A model generated the notes under the pieces. It was not told the DNA's origin. It saw only the letters and a list, made by a program, of their open reading frames with translations, and did no database searches. The position numbers and the translations under genes were made by a program. A stretch of 64,000 nt of DNA from Luteimonas sp. S4-F44 (lineage in GTDB: Bacteria > Pseudomonadota > Gammaproteobacteria > Xanthomonadales > Xanthomonadaceae): assembly GCF_022637415.1 (NCBI RefSeq), contig NZ_CP093340.1:1240001-1304000 (forward strand), read 5' to 3'. Within the stretch, counting starts at the first letter, position 1. Every line of letters begins with the position of its first letter. Of the stretch, positions 21,289-31,082 are shown piece by piece.

Positions 21289-22881
21289 GTGACCGCGCCC
21301 GATCCGGCGGCCGTCGCGCCCAAGGCCCGAGGCGGGCTGCTGCGCTCGAGCGCGGTGTTCAGCGCGATGACCCTGCTGTCGCGCATCGCCGGCTTCGCGC
21401 GCGACATGCTGCAGGCGACGCTGTTCGGGACCGGCGGAGCGATGAGCGCCTTCATTGTCGCCTATCGCATCCCCAATTTCCTGCGCCGGGTGTTCGCCGA
21501 GGGCTCGATGGCGATGGCCTTCGTGCCGGTGCTCAACGAGATCAAGGAGCGCGGCGACCGGGCGGCGCTCAAGTCCTTCGTCGACCACATGGCCGGCGCG
21601 TTGTGCGCAGTGGTGCTGGTGGTCTGCGCGGCGGGCATGTTGCTGGCGCCGTTGGTCGCGCGGCTGTTCGCGCCGGGGTGGGCCGACCAGCCTGAACTGC
21701 TGGCGCAGACCGCGCAGATGCTGCGGATCACCTTCCCGTACCTGTTGTTCATCTCGCTGATGTCGCTGGCCGCGTCCATCCTCAACAGTCACGGCCGCTT
21801 CGGCTTGCCGGCGTTCACGCCGGTGCTGCACAACCTGACGATGATCGCCGCGATGCTGTGGCTGGCGCCGCGCTTCGCGCTGCCGCCGCAGGGCCTGGCC
21901 TGGGGCGTGCTGATCGCCGGTTTCCTGCAGTTGGCGCTGCTGTGGCCGGCGTTGGGCCGGCTGGGCCTGCGGCCGCGGCTGCGTCCCGGCTTCGGCCATG
22001 CCGAGGTGCGCAAGGTCGGGCGGCTGATGCTGCCGACGCTGTTCTCCTCGTCGGTCGCCCAGGTCAACCTGATCGTGGGCACCGCGTTCGCCTCGCTGCT
22101 GGCCAGCGGCAGCGTCGACTGGCTGTACTACTCGGATCGGCTGATCGAGTTCCCGCTCGGCCTGTTCGGCGTCGCGCTGGGCACGGTGATCCTGCCGCAC
22201 CTCTCGCGTCGGCATGCGGCCCAGGACGCGCAGGGCTACAGCCAGTCGCTGGACTGGGGCCTGCGCATGGCATTGCTGGCTGGCGTGCCGGCTGGTCTGG
22301 GCCTGCTGCTGCTGGCCGAGCCGATCACTGCGACCGTCTACAACTACGGCGCATTCGGCGCCTACGACACGCGAATGGCCGCGGTCAGTCTGACCGCGAT
22401 GAGTCTGGGCGTGCCGGCTTTCATGCTCAGCAAGGTGCTGGCCCCGGCGTTCTACGCCCGCCAGGACACCAGGACGCCGATGCGCGCGGCGATCTGGACG
22501 GTCGCGGCCAATGTCGCACTCACCGTCGCGCTGACCACGCCGCTGTGGTTCTACGCGGTGCCCGGCGCGCACGGTGGCATCGCGCTGGCAACAGCGCTGG
22601 CGGGCGTGGTCAATGCGGCGCTGCTGTGGCGCTACCTGCGCCAGCGCGCGATCTTCGTGCCCGAGCCGGGTTGGGGGCGCTACCTGCTGCGGCTGGCCGG
22701 CGCCTGCGTGGCGATGGCTGCGGCGGTGCTCGCACTGCGCGGCTGGATCGGCGAATGGACCGCGATCAGCGGCTGGCAGCACCGGATCGCCTGGCTGGCG
22801 CTGGTGATCGGCGCCGGTGCGGCCGCCTACGGCCTCGCGATGGTGGCGTTGGGGTTGCGGCCGCGGCACCTGCGGCACTGA
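21289..22881 (+). CDS. murJ: Lipid II flippase MurJ (MviN)
   Basis: Inner-membrane flippase of about 530 residues that moves lipid II to the periplasmic side for peptidoglycan synthesis. There are about 14 hydrophobic spans. Family motifs are MTLLSRIAGFARD near the N-terminus and AYRIPNFLRRVFAEGSM, whose Arg residues line the cavity, followed by FVPVLNE. The start is uncertain: GTG at 21289 is chosen, a TTG at 21253 lies in frame, and neither has a good ribosome site. Next comes ribF, a common neighbour. Confidence 0.93.
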   Translation: MTAPDPAAVAPKARGGLLRSSAVFSAMTLLSRIAGFARDMLQATLFGTGGAMSAFIVAYRIPNFLRRVFAEGSMAMAFVPVLNEIKERGDRAALKSFVDHMAGALCAVVLVVCAAGMLLAPLVARLFAPGWADQPELLAQTAQMLRITFPYLLFISLMSLAASILNSHGRFGLPAFTPVLHNLTMIAAMLWLAPRFALPPQGLAWGVLIAGFLQLALLWPALGRLGLRPRLRPGFGHAEVRKVGRLMLPTLFSSSVAQVNLIVGTAFASLLASGSVDWLYYSDRLIEFPLGLFGVALGTVILPHLSRRHAAQDAQGYSQSLDWGLRMALLAGVPAGLGLLLLAEPITATVYNYGAFGAYDTRMAAVSLTAMSLGVPAFMLSKVLAPAFYARQDTRTPMRAAIWTVAANVALTVALTTPLWFYAVPGAHGGIALATALAGVVNAALLWRYLRQRAIFVPEPGWGRYLLRLAGACVAMAAAVLALRGWIGEWTAISGWQHRIAWLALVIGAGAAAYGLAMVALGLRPRHLRH

Positions 22882-22932
22882 CTGTCGCAGCGGGCGGGTC
22901 CTTGCGGTCTGCGGCGTGGCGGCCGCGCCCGC

Positions 22933-22938
22933 TATAAT
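22933..22938 (+). promoter_or_regulatory. -10 element before ribF
   Basis: An exact TATAAT preceded by CCGC lies 57 bases before the ribF start; no good -35 is visible. The same GCTATAATC context is seen before ffh and rpsP. Confidence 0.45.
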
Positions 22939-22995
22939 CTCCGGTCACCTTCCGGAAGGCGGCGCCCGACGCCGCTTCCGCCCCGACGAGACGCC

Positions 22996-23976
22996 ATGAG
23001 CAGGCTGTTCCGCGACATCGCCGGCGGGTCCGAGTGTGCCGACGGCAGCGTGGTCTGCATCGGGGCGTTCGACGGCCTGCACCTCGGGCACCAGGCGCTG
23101 GTGCGCCACGCGGTGGCGCGCGCGCAGGCCCTGGGCGTCGCGGTCGCGGCATTGAGCTTCGAACCGCTGCCGCGTGAGTTCTTCGCCGCAGACGCACCGC
23201 CGCCGCGGTTGGGGCCGGTGCGGGCGAAGATCGAGGGCCTACGCGCACTCGGTGCAGACGTCGTCGGCCTGCTGCGCTTCGATGCGCGGATGGCGGCGAT
23301 GTCGCCCGAGGCCTTCGTCGAGCAGGTGCTGCTGGCGCGGTTGGGCGCACGCGAGGTCTGGGTCGGGCCGGGCTTCCGGTTCGGGCACCGGCGCGCCGGC
23401 GATCTGGCGACGCTGCAGGCGCTGGGGCGCGAGGCCGGCTTCGTCGCCGGCGAGATCGCGCCGCTGGCGATCGACGGCGAGCGGGTGTCGAGCACGCATA
23501 TCCGGGCCGCGCTCGTGGCCGGCGATTTCATCCACGCTGCCCGCTTGCTCGGACGCCCGTACGCGGTCTCCGGCCGGGTGGTGCGCGGCCAGCAACTCGG
23601 CCGCACGCTCGGTTACCCGACCGCGAACCTGCGCTTCGGCGGCAAGGTGCCGGCCCTGCGCGGCATCTACGCCACGCGCGTGCACGGCGTCGGCGATGCC
23701 CCGTGGCCTTCGGTCTCGAGTTTCGGCACCCGGCCCACGGTCGGTGGCGTCGAGCCGCTGCTCGAGGCCCATCTGTTCGATTTCGACGGCGACCTGTACG
23801 GGCGCAGGATCGAGGTCGAGTTCGTCGCGCGACTGCGCGACGAGGAAAAGTTCGACGACCTGCCCGCCCTGGTCGCGCAGATGGATCTGGACGCCGTGCG
23901 CGCCCGGACCCTGCTCGCCGAGGCGACCGCCGGCGCCCCTCCACGACAAGAACCGCAACGACAGGACGACGCGTGA
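22996..23976 (+). CDS. ribF: Bifunctional riboflavin kinase/FAD synthetase
   Basis: Makes FMN and then FAD from riboflavin and ATP. It has 326 residues. The N-terminal FAD-synthetase domain has the nucleotidyl-transferase motifs [13 protein letters not shown] and, later, [13 protein letters not shown]. The C-terminal kinase domain begins at about 190 with [20 protein letters not shown]. Its stop overlaps the GTG start of ileS (GTGA), the usual ribF-ileS-lspA arrangement. Confidence 0.97.
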   Translation: MSRLFRDIAGGSECADGSVVCIGAFDGLHLGHQALVRHAVARAQALGVAVAALSFEPLPREFFAADAPPPRLGPVRAKIEGLRALGADVVGLLRFDARMAAMSPEAFVEQVLLARLGAREVWVGPGFRFGHRRAGDLATLQALGREAGFVAGEIAPLAIDGERVSSTHIRAALVAGDFIHAARLLGRPYAVSGRVVRGQQLGRTLGYPTANLRFGGKVPALRGIYATRVHGVGDAPWPSVSSFGTRPTVGGVEPLLEAHLFDFDGDLYGRRIEVEFVARLRDEEKFDDLPALVAQMDLDAVRARTLLAEATAGAPPRQEPQRQDDA

Positions 23977-26861
23977 GCGCCCAGGCCGACAACTCTCCAA
24001 ACCCCTACAAGTCGACGATCCACCTGCCGGCGACCGACTTTCCGATGCGCGGCGACCTGCCCAAGCGCGAGCCGGCGATGCTGGCGCGCTGGGAGGAGAC
24101 CGACCTGTACGCACAGTTGCGCGAGCATGCGCGCGGCCGTCCGCTGTTCATGCTGCACGACGGCCCGCCGTACGCGAACGGCGCGATCCACCTCGGCCAC
24201 GCGGTCAACAAGATCCTCAAGGACATCATCGTCAAGTCAAAGGGCATGGCCGGCTTCGATGCGCCCTACATCCCGGGCTGGGACTGCCACGGCCTGCCGA
24301 TCGAGATCGCGATCGAGAAGAAGTGGGGCAAGGTCGGGGTCAAGCTCGATGCGGTCGAGTTCCGGCGCAAATGCCGCGAGTACGCCAACGAGCAGATCGA
24401 CATCCAGCGCCGCGACTTCAAGCGCCTTGGCGTGATCGGCGACTGGGACAATCCCTATCGCACGCTGGACTTCCGCTTCGAGGCCGATGAGATCCGCGCA
24501 TTGGCGAAGATCGTCGACAACGGCCATCTGACCCGCGGGGTCAAGCCGGTGCACTGGTGCTTCGACTGCGGTTCGGCGCTGGCCGAGGCCGAGATCGAAT
24601 ACGCCGACAAGGTCTCGCCGGCGCTCGACGTCGCCTATGTCGCCCGCGATGCCGCGGCGTTCGCGCGCGCGTTCGGCGCCACGCTGCCGGCCGGTGTCGA
24701 GGTCGCGCTGCCGATCTGGACCACGACGCCGTGGACACTGCCGGCGTCGCTGGCGGTGTCGCTGGGCGCCGAGCTCGAGTACGCGCTGGTCGAAGGCCCG
24801 CCGGCGCAGGATGGTCACCGCCGCTGGCTGGTGCTGGCCGATGCGCTGGCCGAGAACGCGCTGCGCCGCTACGGCATCGAAGGCGACATCGTCGTGCACG
24901 GCCGCGTGGCCGGCAGCGCGCTCGAGCACCTGGTGCTTGGCCATCCCTTCTATGCCGAGCGCGATATCCCGGTGATCCTCGGCGATCACGTCTCGGCCGA
25001 GGACGGCACCGGCGCGGTCCACACCGCGCCCGGCCACGGCCAGGAGGACTACCTCGTCGGCAAGGCCTACGGCCTGCTCGAGCGCTACAGCGCCGCGCAG
25101 CTCAACCCGGTCGACGGCCGCGGCGTCTACCTGCCGTCGACGCCGCCGATCGGCGACACCGCACTGGCCGGCCTGCACATCTGGAAGGCCAACGACATCA
25201 TCGTCGACGCGCTGCGCGCGCAGGGCAGCCTGCTGGCGTTCGCGAAGCTCGAACACAGCTATCCGCACTGCTGGCGCCACAAGACGCCGATCGCGTTCCG
25301 CGCCACGCCGCAGTGGTTCATCTCGATGGAGCAGGGCGGGCTGCGCGCCGATGCGCTCGCCGCGATCGAGGGCGTGACCTGGTACCCGGCCTGGGGGCAG
25401 GCGCGCATCGCCGGCATGGTCGAGGGCCGCCCGGACTGGACGATCTCGCGCCAGCGCACCTGGGGCGTGCCGATCGCGCTGTTCGTGCACCGCGAAACCG
25501 GCGAGCCGCATCCGCGCACGGTCGAACTGATGCGCGCGGTCGCCGACCGCGTCGAACAGCACGGCGTCGACATCTGGTACACGCTCGATGCGACCGAGCT
25601 GCTCGGCAGTGATGCGGCCGACTACGACAGGATCACCGACATCCTCGATGTCTGGTTCGACTCGGGCGTCACCCACGAAGCGGTGCTGCGCGCGCGCGGG
25701 TACCCGAAGCCGGCCGACCTCTACCTCGAGGGCTCCGACCAGCACCGCGGCTGGTTCCAGTCCTCGCTGCTGACCGGCGTGGCGATCGACAAAGCGGCGC
25801 CGTACCGGCAGTGCCTGACGCACGGCTTCACCGTCGATGAGCACGGCCGCAAGATGTCCAAGTCGCTGGGCAACGGCATCGAGCCCCAGGACATCATGAA
25901 GACGCTGGGCGCCGACATCCTGCGCCTGTGGATCGCCTCGGCCGACTACAGCAACGAGATGTCGCTGTCGCAGGAGATCCTCAAGCGCACCGCCGACGCC
26001 TACCGCCGCATCCGCAACACCGCGCGCTTCCTGCTCGGCAACCTCGCCGGGTTCACGCCGGCGAGCGATCTCGTCGCGCCGCAGGACATGGTCGCGCTCG
26101 ACCGCTGGATCGTGCATCGCGCCGCCCAGTTGCAGGCGCGCGTCGAGGACGCGTACGCGCGCTACGACTTCGCCGAGATCGTCCAGGCGCTGTCGAACTT
26201 CTGCAGCGTCGACCTGGGCTCGCTGTACCTCGACGTGACCAAGGACCGCCTGTACACGATGCCCGAGCATTCGGTCGGGCGGCGCAGCGCGCAGACCGCG
26301 ATGTACCACATCGCCGAAGCCTTCGTGCGCTGGGTCGCGCCGGTGCTCAGCTTCACCGCCGATGAGATGTGGGGCTATCTGCCCGCACCGGCGCAGGGCA
26401 CGCGCGAGGCCAATGTGCAGTTCGCGACCTGGTATACCGGACTGACCTTGCTCGATGGCGACGCCGATTGGGGGCCGCAGGATTTCGAGCGCGTGCTGGA
26501 GCTGCGCGAGCGTGTGGCCAAGGTGCTCGAACCGATGCGCGCCAGCGGCGAGATCGGCGCCGCACTCGATGCCGAGATCGAACTGCGCTGCGGCGTTGCC
26601 GACGCCAACTGGCTCTCGCCGGTGGTCGACGAATTGCGTTTCCTGCTGATCAGCGGCGACGTGACCCTGGTCGACGACCCCAGCGCGACGGCGATCGGCG
26701 TGTCCGCACGCGCCACCGACAAGCCCAAGTGCGTGCGCTGCTGGCAGCGCCGCGCCGATGTCGGCGCGCACGCCGAGCACGCGGGGCTGTGCGGCCGTTG
26801 CGTGGAGAACATCGCGAGCGACGGCCGCGATGGCGGCGGCGAGACCCGGAGGTGGTTCTGA
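23973..26861 (+). CDS. ileS: Isoleucyl-tRNA synthetase
   Basis: Class I aminoacyl-tRNA synthetase, 962 residues from GTG at 23973. The HIGH motif is HLGH (73-76) and KMSKS is at 627-631. An editing CP1 domain lies between ([15 protein letters not shown]). A C-terminal zinc finger, CVRCWQRR...CGRC, marks the bacterial type found in mupirocin-sensitive enzymes. The long in-frame extension upstream overlaps ribF and is not used. Its stop overlaps the lspA start (TGATG). Confidence 0.97.
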   Translation: MSAQADNSPNPYKSTIHLPATDFPMRGDLPKREPAMLARWEETDLYAQLREHARGRPLFMLHDGPPYANGAIHLGHAVNKILKDIIVKSKGMAGFDAPYIPGWDCHGLPIEIAIEKKWGKVGVKLDAVEFRRKCREYANEQIDIQRRDFKRLGVIGDWDNPYRTLDFRFEADEIRALAKIVDNGHLTRGVKPVHWCFDCGSALAEAEIEYADKVSPALDVAYVARDAAAFARAFGATLPAGVEVALPIWTTTPWTLPASLAVSLGAELEYALVEGPPAQDGHRRWLVLADALAENALRRYGIEGDIVVHGRVAGSALEHLVLGHPFYAERDIPVILGDHVSAEDGTGAVHTAPGHGQEDYLVGKAYGLLERYSAAQLNPVDGRGVYLPSTPPIGDTALAGLHIWKANDIIVDALRAQGSLLAFAKLEHSYPHCWRHKTPIAFRATPQWFISMEQGGLRADALAAIEGVTWYPAWGQARIAGMVEGRPDWTISRQRTWGVPIALFVHRETGEPHPRTVELMRAVADRVEQHGVDIWYTLDATELLGSDAADYDRITDILDVWFDSGVTHEAVLRARGYPKPADLYLEGSDQHRGWFQSSLLTGVAIDKAAPYRQCLTHGFTVDEHGRKMSKSLGNGIEPQDIMKTLGADILRLWIASADYSNEMSLSQEILKRTADAYRRIRNTARFLLGNLAGFTPASDLVAPQDMVALDRWIVHRAAQLQARVEDAYARYDFAEIVQALSNFCSVDLGSLYLDVTKDRLYTMPEHSVGRRSAQTAMYHIAEAFVRWVAPVLSFTADEMWGYLPAPAQGTREANVQFATWYTGLTLLDGDADWGPQDFERVLELRERVAKVLEPMRASGEIGAALDAEIELRCGVADANWLSPVVDELRFLLISGDVTLVDDPSATAIGVSARATDKPKCVRCWQRRADVGAHAEHAGLCGRCVENIASDGRDGGGETRRWF

Positions 26862-27349
26862 TGGCCCGTCCCGTCCCCAACGCGCTGCCGTGGCTGACGC
26901 TCTCGGTGGTGGTGATCGCGCTCGACCAGCTGACCAAGTGGTGGGTGCTGACCTCGCTGCCCGAATACACCGCGATCCCGGTCATTGAAGGATTCTGGAA
27001 CTGGTACCGCACCTACAACACCGGCGCGGCGTTCAGCTTCCTGGCCGATGCTGGCGGCTGGCAGAAGTGGTTCTTCACGATCCTGGCGATCGTCATCAGC
27101 GGGGTCCTGGCCGTCTGGCTGGCCAGGACCCCGCGGCGCGACTGGCGCACCGCGCTGCCGTTCGCGCTGGTGATCGGCGGCGCACTGGGCAATGTCATCG
27201 ACCGTCAGATCCACGGCCACGTCGTCGATTTCATCCAGTGGCACTGGCGCGACCACTACTGGCCGGCGTTCAACCTCGCTGATGCGGCGATCGTCGGCGG
27301 CGCGATCGGGATCGCCCTGTTCGGCTTCTTCCCGGCGAAAAAGAAGTAG
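26861..27349 (+). CDS. lspA: Lipoprotein signal peptidase (signal peptidase II)
   Basis: Four-span inner-membrane aspartic protease of 162 residues that cleaves diacylglyceryl-prolipoproteins. The catalytic aspartates lie in the motifs GNVIDR and FNLADAAI, and [10 protein letters not shown] is also conserved. GGAGGT precedes the ATG. The protein ends PAKKK. It would process the lipoproteins encoded in this window (PstS1 and the efflux channel). Confidence 0.97.
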   Translation: MARPVPNALPWLTLSVVVIALDQLTKWWVLTSLPEYTAIPVIEGFWNWYRTYNTGAAFSFLADAGGWQKWFFTILAIVISGVLAVWLARTPRRDWRTALPFALVIGGALGNVIDRQIHGHVVDFIQWHWRDHYWPAFNLADAAIVGGAIGIALFGFFPAKKK

Positions 27350-27632
27350 CTTCCGCCGCCAAGCCATGTGATCAGCGCTCTTACGCGGGATCTGACAGGC
27401 CGCGATTGCCGCCCCTTCTCCCGCAGGCGGGGCATTGCACCCGTTACGGGTGGAAGGCTGGGATGGGGGCGCGCTTGGTTCGCATCGCTCCGGGAGGTCG
27501 CCAGCGCAGCCAACCGCCCGGGCGGGGGGAGGCGCTAACCGCGTCACGCGAGCGTTCAGCGTCGCGCAGAAGACACGCCGTCCTGCCGCCGTTCCGCTTC
27601 GGAACCGCCGCCTCCGGTAGACTGCGCATCTC

Positions 27633-28583
27633 ATGGATATCGTCCTCGCCAACCCCCGCGGCTTCTGCGCCGGCGTCGACCGCGCGATCGAGATCGTCAA
27701 GCGCGCGATCGAGACGCTGGGCGCGCCGATCTACGTGCGCCACGAAGTCGTGCACAACCGGTTCGTGGTCGAGGACCTCAAGCGCCGCGGCGCGATCTTC
27801 GTCGAGGAGCTCGATGAAGTGCCCGACGGCGTGACCGTGATCTTCAGCGCACACGGCGTCTCGCAGGCCGTGCGCGAGGAAGCCGCTCGGCGCCGACTCA
27901 AGGTCTTCGACGCGACCTGTCCGCTGGTGACCAAGGTGCACTTCGAGGTCGCGCGCCATTGCCGCGCCGGCCGCGACGTGGTGCTGATCGGCCACCAGGG
28001 CCATCCCGAAGTCGAAGGCACGATGGGCCAGTGGCGCGCCGAGGCCGGCGCCGGCAGCATCTACCTCGTCGAGGATGAGGCCGATGTGGTCGCACTCGAC
28101 GTCGGCCAGCCCGAGAACCTGGCCTACACGACCCAGACCACGCTGTCGGTCGACGACACCCGCGGCGTCATCGCCGCGCTGCGCGAGAAGTACCCGGCGA
28201 TCCAGGGCCCGAAGAACGATGACATCTGCTACGCCACCCAGAACCGCCAGGACGCCGTGCGCGACCTGGCGAAGGAATGCGACCTGGTGCTGGTCGTCGG
28301 CTCGCCCAACAGCTCCAACTCCAACCGCCTGCGCGAACTTGCCGAGCGCGACGGGGTGGAGGCCTACCTGATCGACGGCGCCGACGAGATCGACCCGCGC
28401 TGGGTCGAAGGCCGCCACCACATCGGTGTGACCGCCGGCGCCTCGGCCCCGGACGTACTGGTGCAGGGCGTGCTCGACCGACTGCGCGAACTGGGCGCCA
28501 ACGGCATGCGCGAGCTCGCCGGCGAGCCCGAGAGCATGGTCTTCGCCCTGCCCAAGGAACTGCGCCTGCGCCTGGTCGATTGA
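27633..28583 (+). CDS. ispH: 4-hydroxy-3-methylbut-2-enyl diphosphate reductase
   Basis: Last enzyme of the MEP pathway, giving isopentenyl and dimethylallyl diphosphate; an iron-sulfur protein of 316 residues. The three cluster cysteines sit in [24 protein letters not shown] and [11 protein letters not shown]. The conserved SAHGVSQ and [11 protein letters not shown] are present. It follows lspA after a 283-base gap and ends just before tRNA-Thr. Confidence 0.97.
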   Translation: MDIVLANPRGFCAGVDRAIEIVKRAIETLGAPIYVRHEVVHNRFVVEDLKRRGAIFVEELDEVPDGVTVIFSAHGVSQAVREEAARRRLKVFDATCPLVTKVHFEVARHCRAGRDVVLIGHQGHPEVEGTMGQWRAEAGAGSIYLVEDEADVVALDVGQPENLAYTTQTTLSVDDTRGVIAALREKYPAIQGPKNDDICYATQNRQDAVRDLAKECDLVLVVGSPNSSNSNRLRELAERDGVEAYLIDGADEIDPRWVEGRHHIGVTAGASAPDVLVQGVLDRLRELGANGMRELAGEPESMVFALPKELRLRLVD

Positions 28584-28619
28584 CGGCCGGTCCCCCGCTC
28601 CCTAGAATTCGCGTCCCAT

Positions 28620-28695
28620 GCCGGAATAGCTCAGTTGGTAGAGCGGCGCATTCGTAATGCGTAGGTCGTAGGTTCGATTCCTATTTCCGGCACCA
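28620..28695 (+). tRNA. tRNA-Thr (anticodon CGT)
   Basis: A complete 76-base cloverleaf. The acceptor stem is GCCGGAA/TTCCGGC. The D arm is AGCTC...GAGC. The anticodon stem is GCGCA/TGCGT with loop TTCGTAA (anticodon CGT, reading ACG). The T-loop is GTTCGATTC and CCA is encoded. It is followed within 9 bases by a strong terminator, and by a region of foreign character, so its 3' end is a plausible integration site; no second copy of the 3' end was seen in the window. Confidence 0.97.
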
Positions 28696-28703
28696 TGTTT
28701 ATC

Positions 28704-28741
28704 AAGCACTTAGGCCGCCTTCGGGCGGCCTAAGTGCTTTT
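28704..28741 (+). terminator. Terminator after tRNA-Thr
   Basis: A perfect 16-base stem beginning AAGCACTTAGGCC, with a stable TTCG tetraloop, runs from 28704 to 28739 and ends in TTTT. Confidence 0.9.
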
Positions 28742-28949
28742 CGGGAAGGCGTCCGAACACGGTTCGAACACGAACCGTCAGTGCCTTGAGCATTCATGCG
28801 GTTTGAATCGGAAAGATGGCAGCGCCGCCTCGCGAGACTTGGCCAACCCAGAGTGGTCCTTTCCGAGCCCTTCCGTCTCACCTCGCGAGAGAGCGACCCA
28901 TCACAGTAGACAACCTAGACCTGCACGAGGCTTCCCTCCCGAGCTGCAA

Positions 28950-28982
28950 TGGATACAATCTGGATACACGCTGTGTATCCAG
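28950..28982 (+). promoter_or_regulatory. Operator of the restriction-modification operon
   Basis: The 10-base perfect inverted repeat CTGGATACAC/GTGTATCCAG (28960-28982, spacer GCT) is preceded by a third, direct copy of the half-site TGGATACA at 28950. A -10-like TACAAT at 28954-28959 lies inside the first half-site, and the AGGTG ribosome site of the next gene overlaps the last. Binding here would block both transcription and translation start. The adjacent ribbon-helix-helix protein is the obvious ligand. Confidence 0.65.
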
Positions 28983-28990
28983 GTGCGGCA

Positions 28991-29194
28991 ATGCACAATC
29001 CATCAAGTGGTCTAAGGATTCGGGTCGATCTGAAGCTGAGGCAGGAGTTCCTAGATGCCTGTCGTAGCCAGGATCGAGTCGCCGCTCAGGTCCTCAGAGA
29101 CTTCATGAGGAGCTATGTGGCCGAGTACTACGAGGGCGCGCAGGCAACTCTCTTTGAAATCGCAGCAAATAAGAATGGAAAGAAGGCTCTATGA
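28991..29194 (+). CDS. Small ribbon-helix-helix DNA-binding regulator
   Basis: A 67-residue protein with the layout of a ribbon-helix-helix repressor: strand GLRIRVDLKL (about 7-16), helix A (about 17-30) and helix B AAQVLRDFMRSYV. The ATG at 28991 is chosen over one 14 codons earlier because it has AGGTG upstream and because the operator would otherwise be coding. Its stop overlaps the methyltransferase ATG (ATGA). Lower GC than the core marks it as acquired. It is probably the controller of the methyltransferase, an analogue of R-M C proteins, though it could instead be an antitoxin-type protein. Confidence 0.75.
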   Translation: MHNPSSGLRIRVDLKLRQEFLDACRSQDRVAAQVLRDFMRSYVAEYYEGAQATLFEIAANKNGKKAL

Positions 29195-31047
29195 GTGCCC
29201 ATAAGAAAATTAAGACGCTTAGCTTGTTCTCCGGCGCGGGTGGCTTGGACATTGGCTTCCACAACGCCGGGTTTGAGATCGTCGGCTGCGTTGAGCTTGA
29301 GTCTGCTTACTGCAAGACGCTCGAGGCGAACTCGGGGACGGGCAAGTTCTTCGGTGGTCAGACGAAGGTGTATTGCACTGACATTCGCGAGTTCGATCCA
29401 AAGCCTTACGCGAACTCGGATATCGAATGCGTCATCGGTGGCCCTCCTTGTCAGACCTTCTCAGCGGCGGGGCGTAGGTCCGGAGGAGTGTTGGGTACCA
29501 TTGATGCACGCGGACGCCTCTTCGAGTCCTACTGCCGCATCTTGCGAGTGATAAAACCGAAAGTCTTCGTTTTCGAGAACGTTTACGGTCTGCCGGGCGC
29601 CAATGGTGGTGGTCCCTGGCGGGAGATCTGCAAGGCATTCTCTGCGCTTGGTTATGAGCTGAAGGCCGAAGTTGTCGACTCGGCAGACTATGGCGTGCCA
29701 CAGCATCGAGAGCGCCTAATCATCGTCGGCTACAAGCATGATGAGTTGGATTTCGCTTTCCCTGAGCCGACGCACGGACCCGATTCCAGTTCTGGAAAGG
29801 GGCTTATCACTGTGCTGGATGCAATCTCTGATCTGCAAGATGATGACGAGCCATATCACGAGTTCGATGGCTTGTATGGCCATCTTTTGCCTCTTGTGCC
29901 TGAGGGGTTGAACTACTCATTCTTCACGCGGGAGATGGGGTACCCGAAGCCATTCTTTGCGTGGCGCTCCAAGTTCCATGATTTTTTGTACAAGGTTGAC
30001 CGTGGTTCTCCCTCACGCACCATAAAAGCCCAGCCCGGGAAGTTCACTGGTCCGTTCCATTGGAAAAACCGACATTTCAATGTCGCCGAGCTAAAGCGGC
30101 TGCAGTCGTTCCCGGACAACTACGAGATTGCTGGCTCCTACGGAAAGGTAGTGGAGCAGATCGGAAATTCCGTGCCTCCGAAGCTAGCGGAAGTGGTGGC
30201 GATTTCGGTGCGTGAGCAGCTGCTGCGGCCACGCCGTACTCTCACTTACCCAGTGAGGACGCCTGGTTTTGAGTCAACTTTCAGGCAGCGACAGCGAGAG
30301 AGGACTAACCATTTCAAGAAGGTCGCCGCAGACGAGATTGCTAAGCGGTTCCCGAATGTTTTGAAGTTCGAAACGCCAAAAGCGGAAGCTATCGAGAATT
30401 ACTTCGTGGGTTATGAGAACAACTTCACGAAGCACACGCTTCCGGCCATGCAGGACATGGAGTTGGGACGAACATACTACTGTGTCAACGAGCGGCGTAA
30501 TGGCGAATTAATTACGCTGGACGTGAGTCCAGTGGGCGGACAGAAGCGTGGCGCCAAGAAGGTCACTATCGAGATTTTGGGGCTTTCAAAGTACTTGCTT
30601 GATGTGGATAGGCTTGAGTGTACGGCTCAGCTCAATAGTTTCGAGGACCTCTTTAGGGTTTGGAGCATTGTTGAGGGAGCGCTAACAAAGGGGAGTCAGT
30701 TCTACACGCTGATTGACATTTACGGGCACTACGCAAACCGCGGAGACACAGTCAGGGTGAAGACCGCCTTTGCAGGTCGAAAGAAATCGCTGCTAGAAAG
30801 CGCCATCGAGTTCTTTGGCTGTTCGGAGAACTCGGGAGCCTTCATGACTCAGAAGGCCGTTGCGGACATTCTTGGGGCCAAGAAATCTGAGATGTCGGAC
30901 TTGATTTCTCAACTCCGTGCCATGCGCTGGGATGTGCGGTCTCCAAAAACTCATCCAACCATCCAGCATGATTCCATTCTTTGCACCTACCCGTTCCCCC
31001 TCCTATCGGGGAAGGCTCAGCTTGAAAGAAAGGTCAGCTTGAGCTAG
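29191..31047 (+). CDS. DNA (cytosine-5-)-methyltransferase with C-terminal extension
   Basis: Modification enzyme of a type II system, 618 residues. C5-methyltransferase motifs are in order: I LFSGAGGLDIGF (12-23), IV GGPPCQTFS with catalytic Cys87, VI ENV (129-131), VIII QHRER (171-175) and X QIGNSVPP (323-330). The target-recognition region between VIII and X is short. Residues about 345-618 form an extra domain I do not recognise, with no obvious nuclease motif. Codon use and GC differ from the core: bases 30601-30660 hold 29 G/C, against 41 in 47461-47520. It is translationally coupled to the regulator and convergent with the HNH gene. Confidence 0.93.
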   Translation: MSAHKKIKTLSLFSGAGGLDIGFHNAGFEIVGCVELESAYCKTLEANSGTGKFFGGQTKVYCTDIREFDPKPYANSDIECVIGGPPCQTFSAAGRRSGGVLGTIDARGRLFESYCRILRVIKPKVFVFENVYGLPGANGGGPWREICKAFSALGYELKAEVVDSADYGVPQHRERLIIVGYKHDELDFAFPEPTHGPDSSSGKGLITVLDAISDLQDDDEPYHEFDGLYGHLLPLVPEGLNYSFFTREMGYPKPFFAWRSKFHDFLYKVDRGSPSRTIKAQPGKFTGPFHWKNRHFNVAELKRLQSFPDNYEIAGSYGKVVEQIGNSVPPKLAEVVAISVREQLLRPRRTLTYPVRTPGFESTFRQRQRERTNHFKKVAADEIAKRFPNVLKFETPKAEAIENYFVGYENNFTKHTLPAMQDMELGRTYYCVNERRNGELITLDVSPVGGQKRGAKKVTIEILGLSKYLLDVDRLECTAQLNSFEDLFRVWSIVEGALTKGSQFYTLIDIYGHYANRGDTVRVKTAFAGRKKSLLESAIEFFGCSENSGAFMTQKAVADILGAKKSEMSDLISQLRAMRWDVRSPKTHPTIQHDSILCTYPFPLLSGKAQLERKVSLS

Positions 31048-31053
31048 TTCATC

Positions 31054-31082
31054 GGCGCCGGATGGGAGTTTCCGCCGGCGCC
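31054..31082. terminator. Hairpin between convergent methyltransferase and HNH genes
   Basis: The 8-base stem GGCGCCGG/CCGGCGCC with a 13-base loop fills the 34-base gap and touches the stop codon of the HNH gene. It could end both transcripts. Confidence 0.55.
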
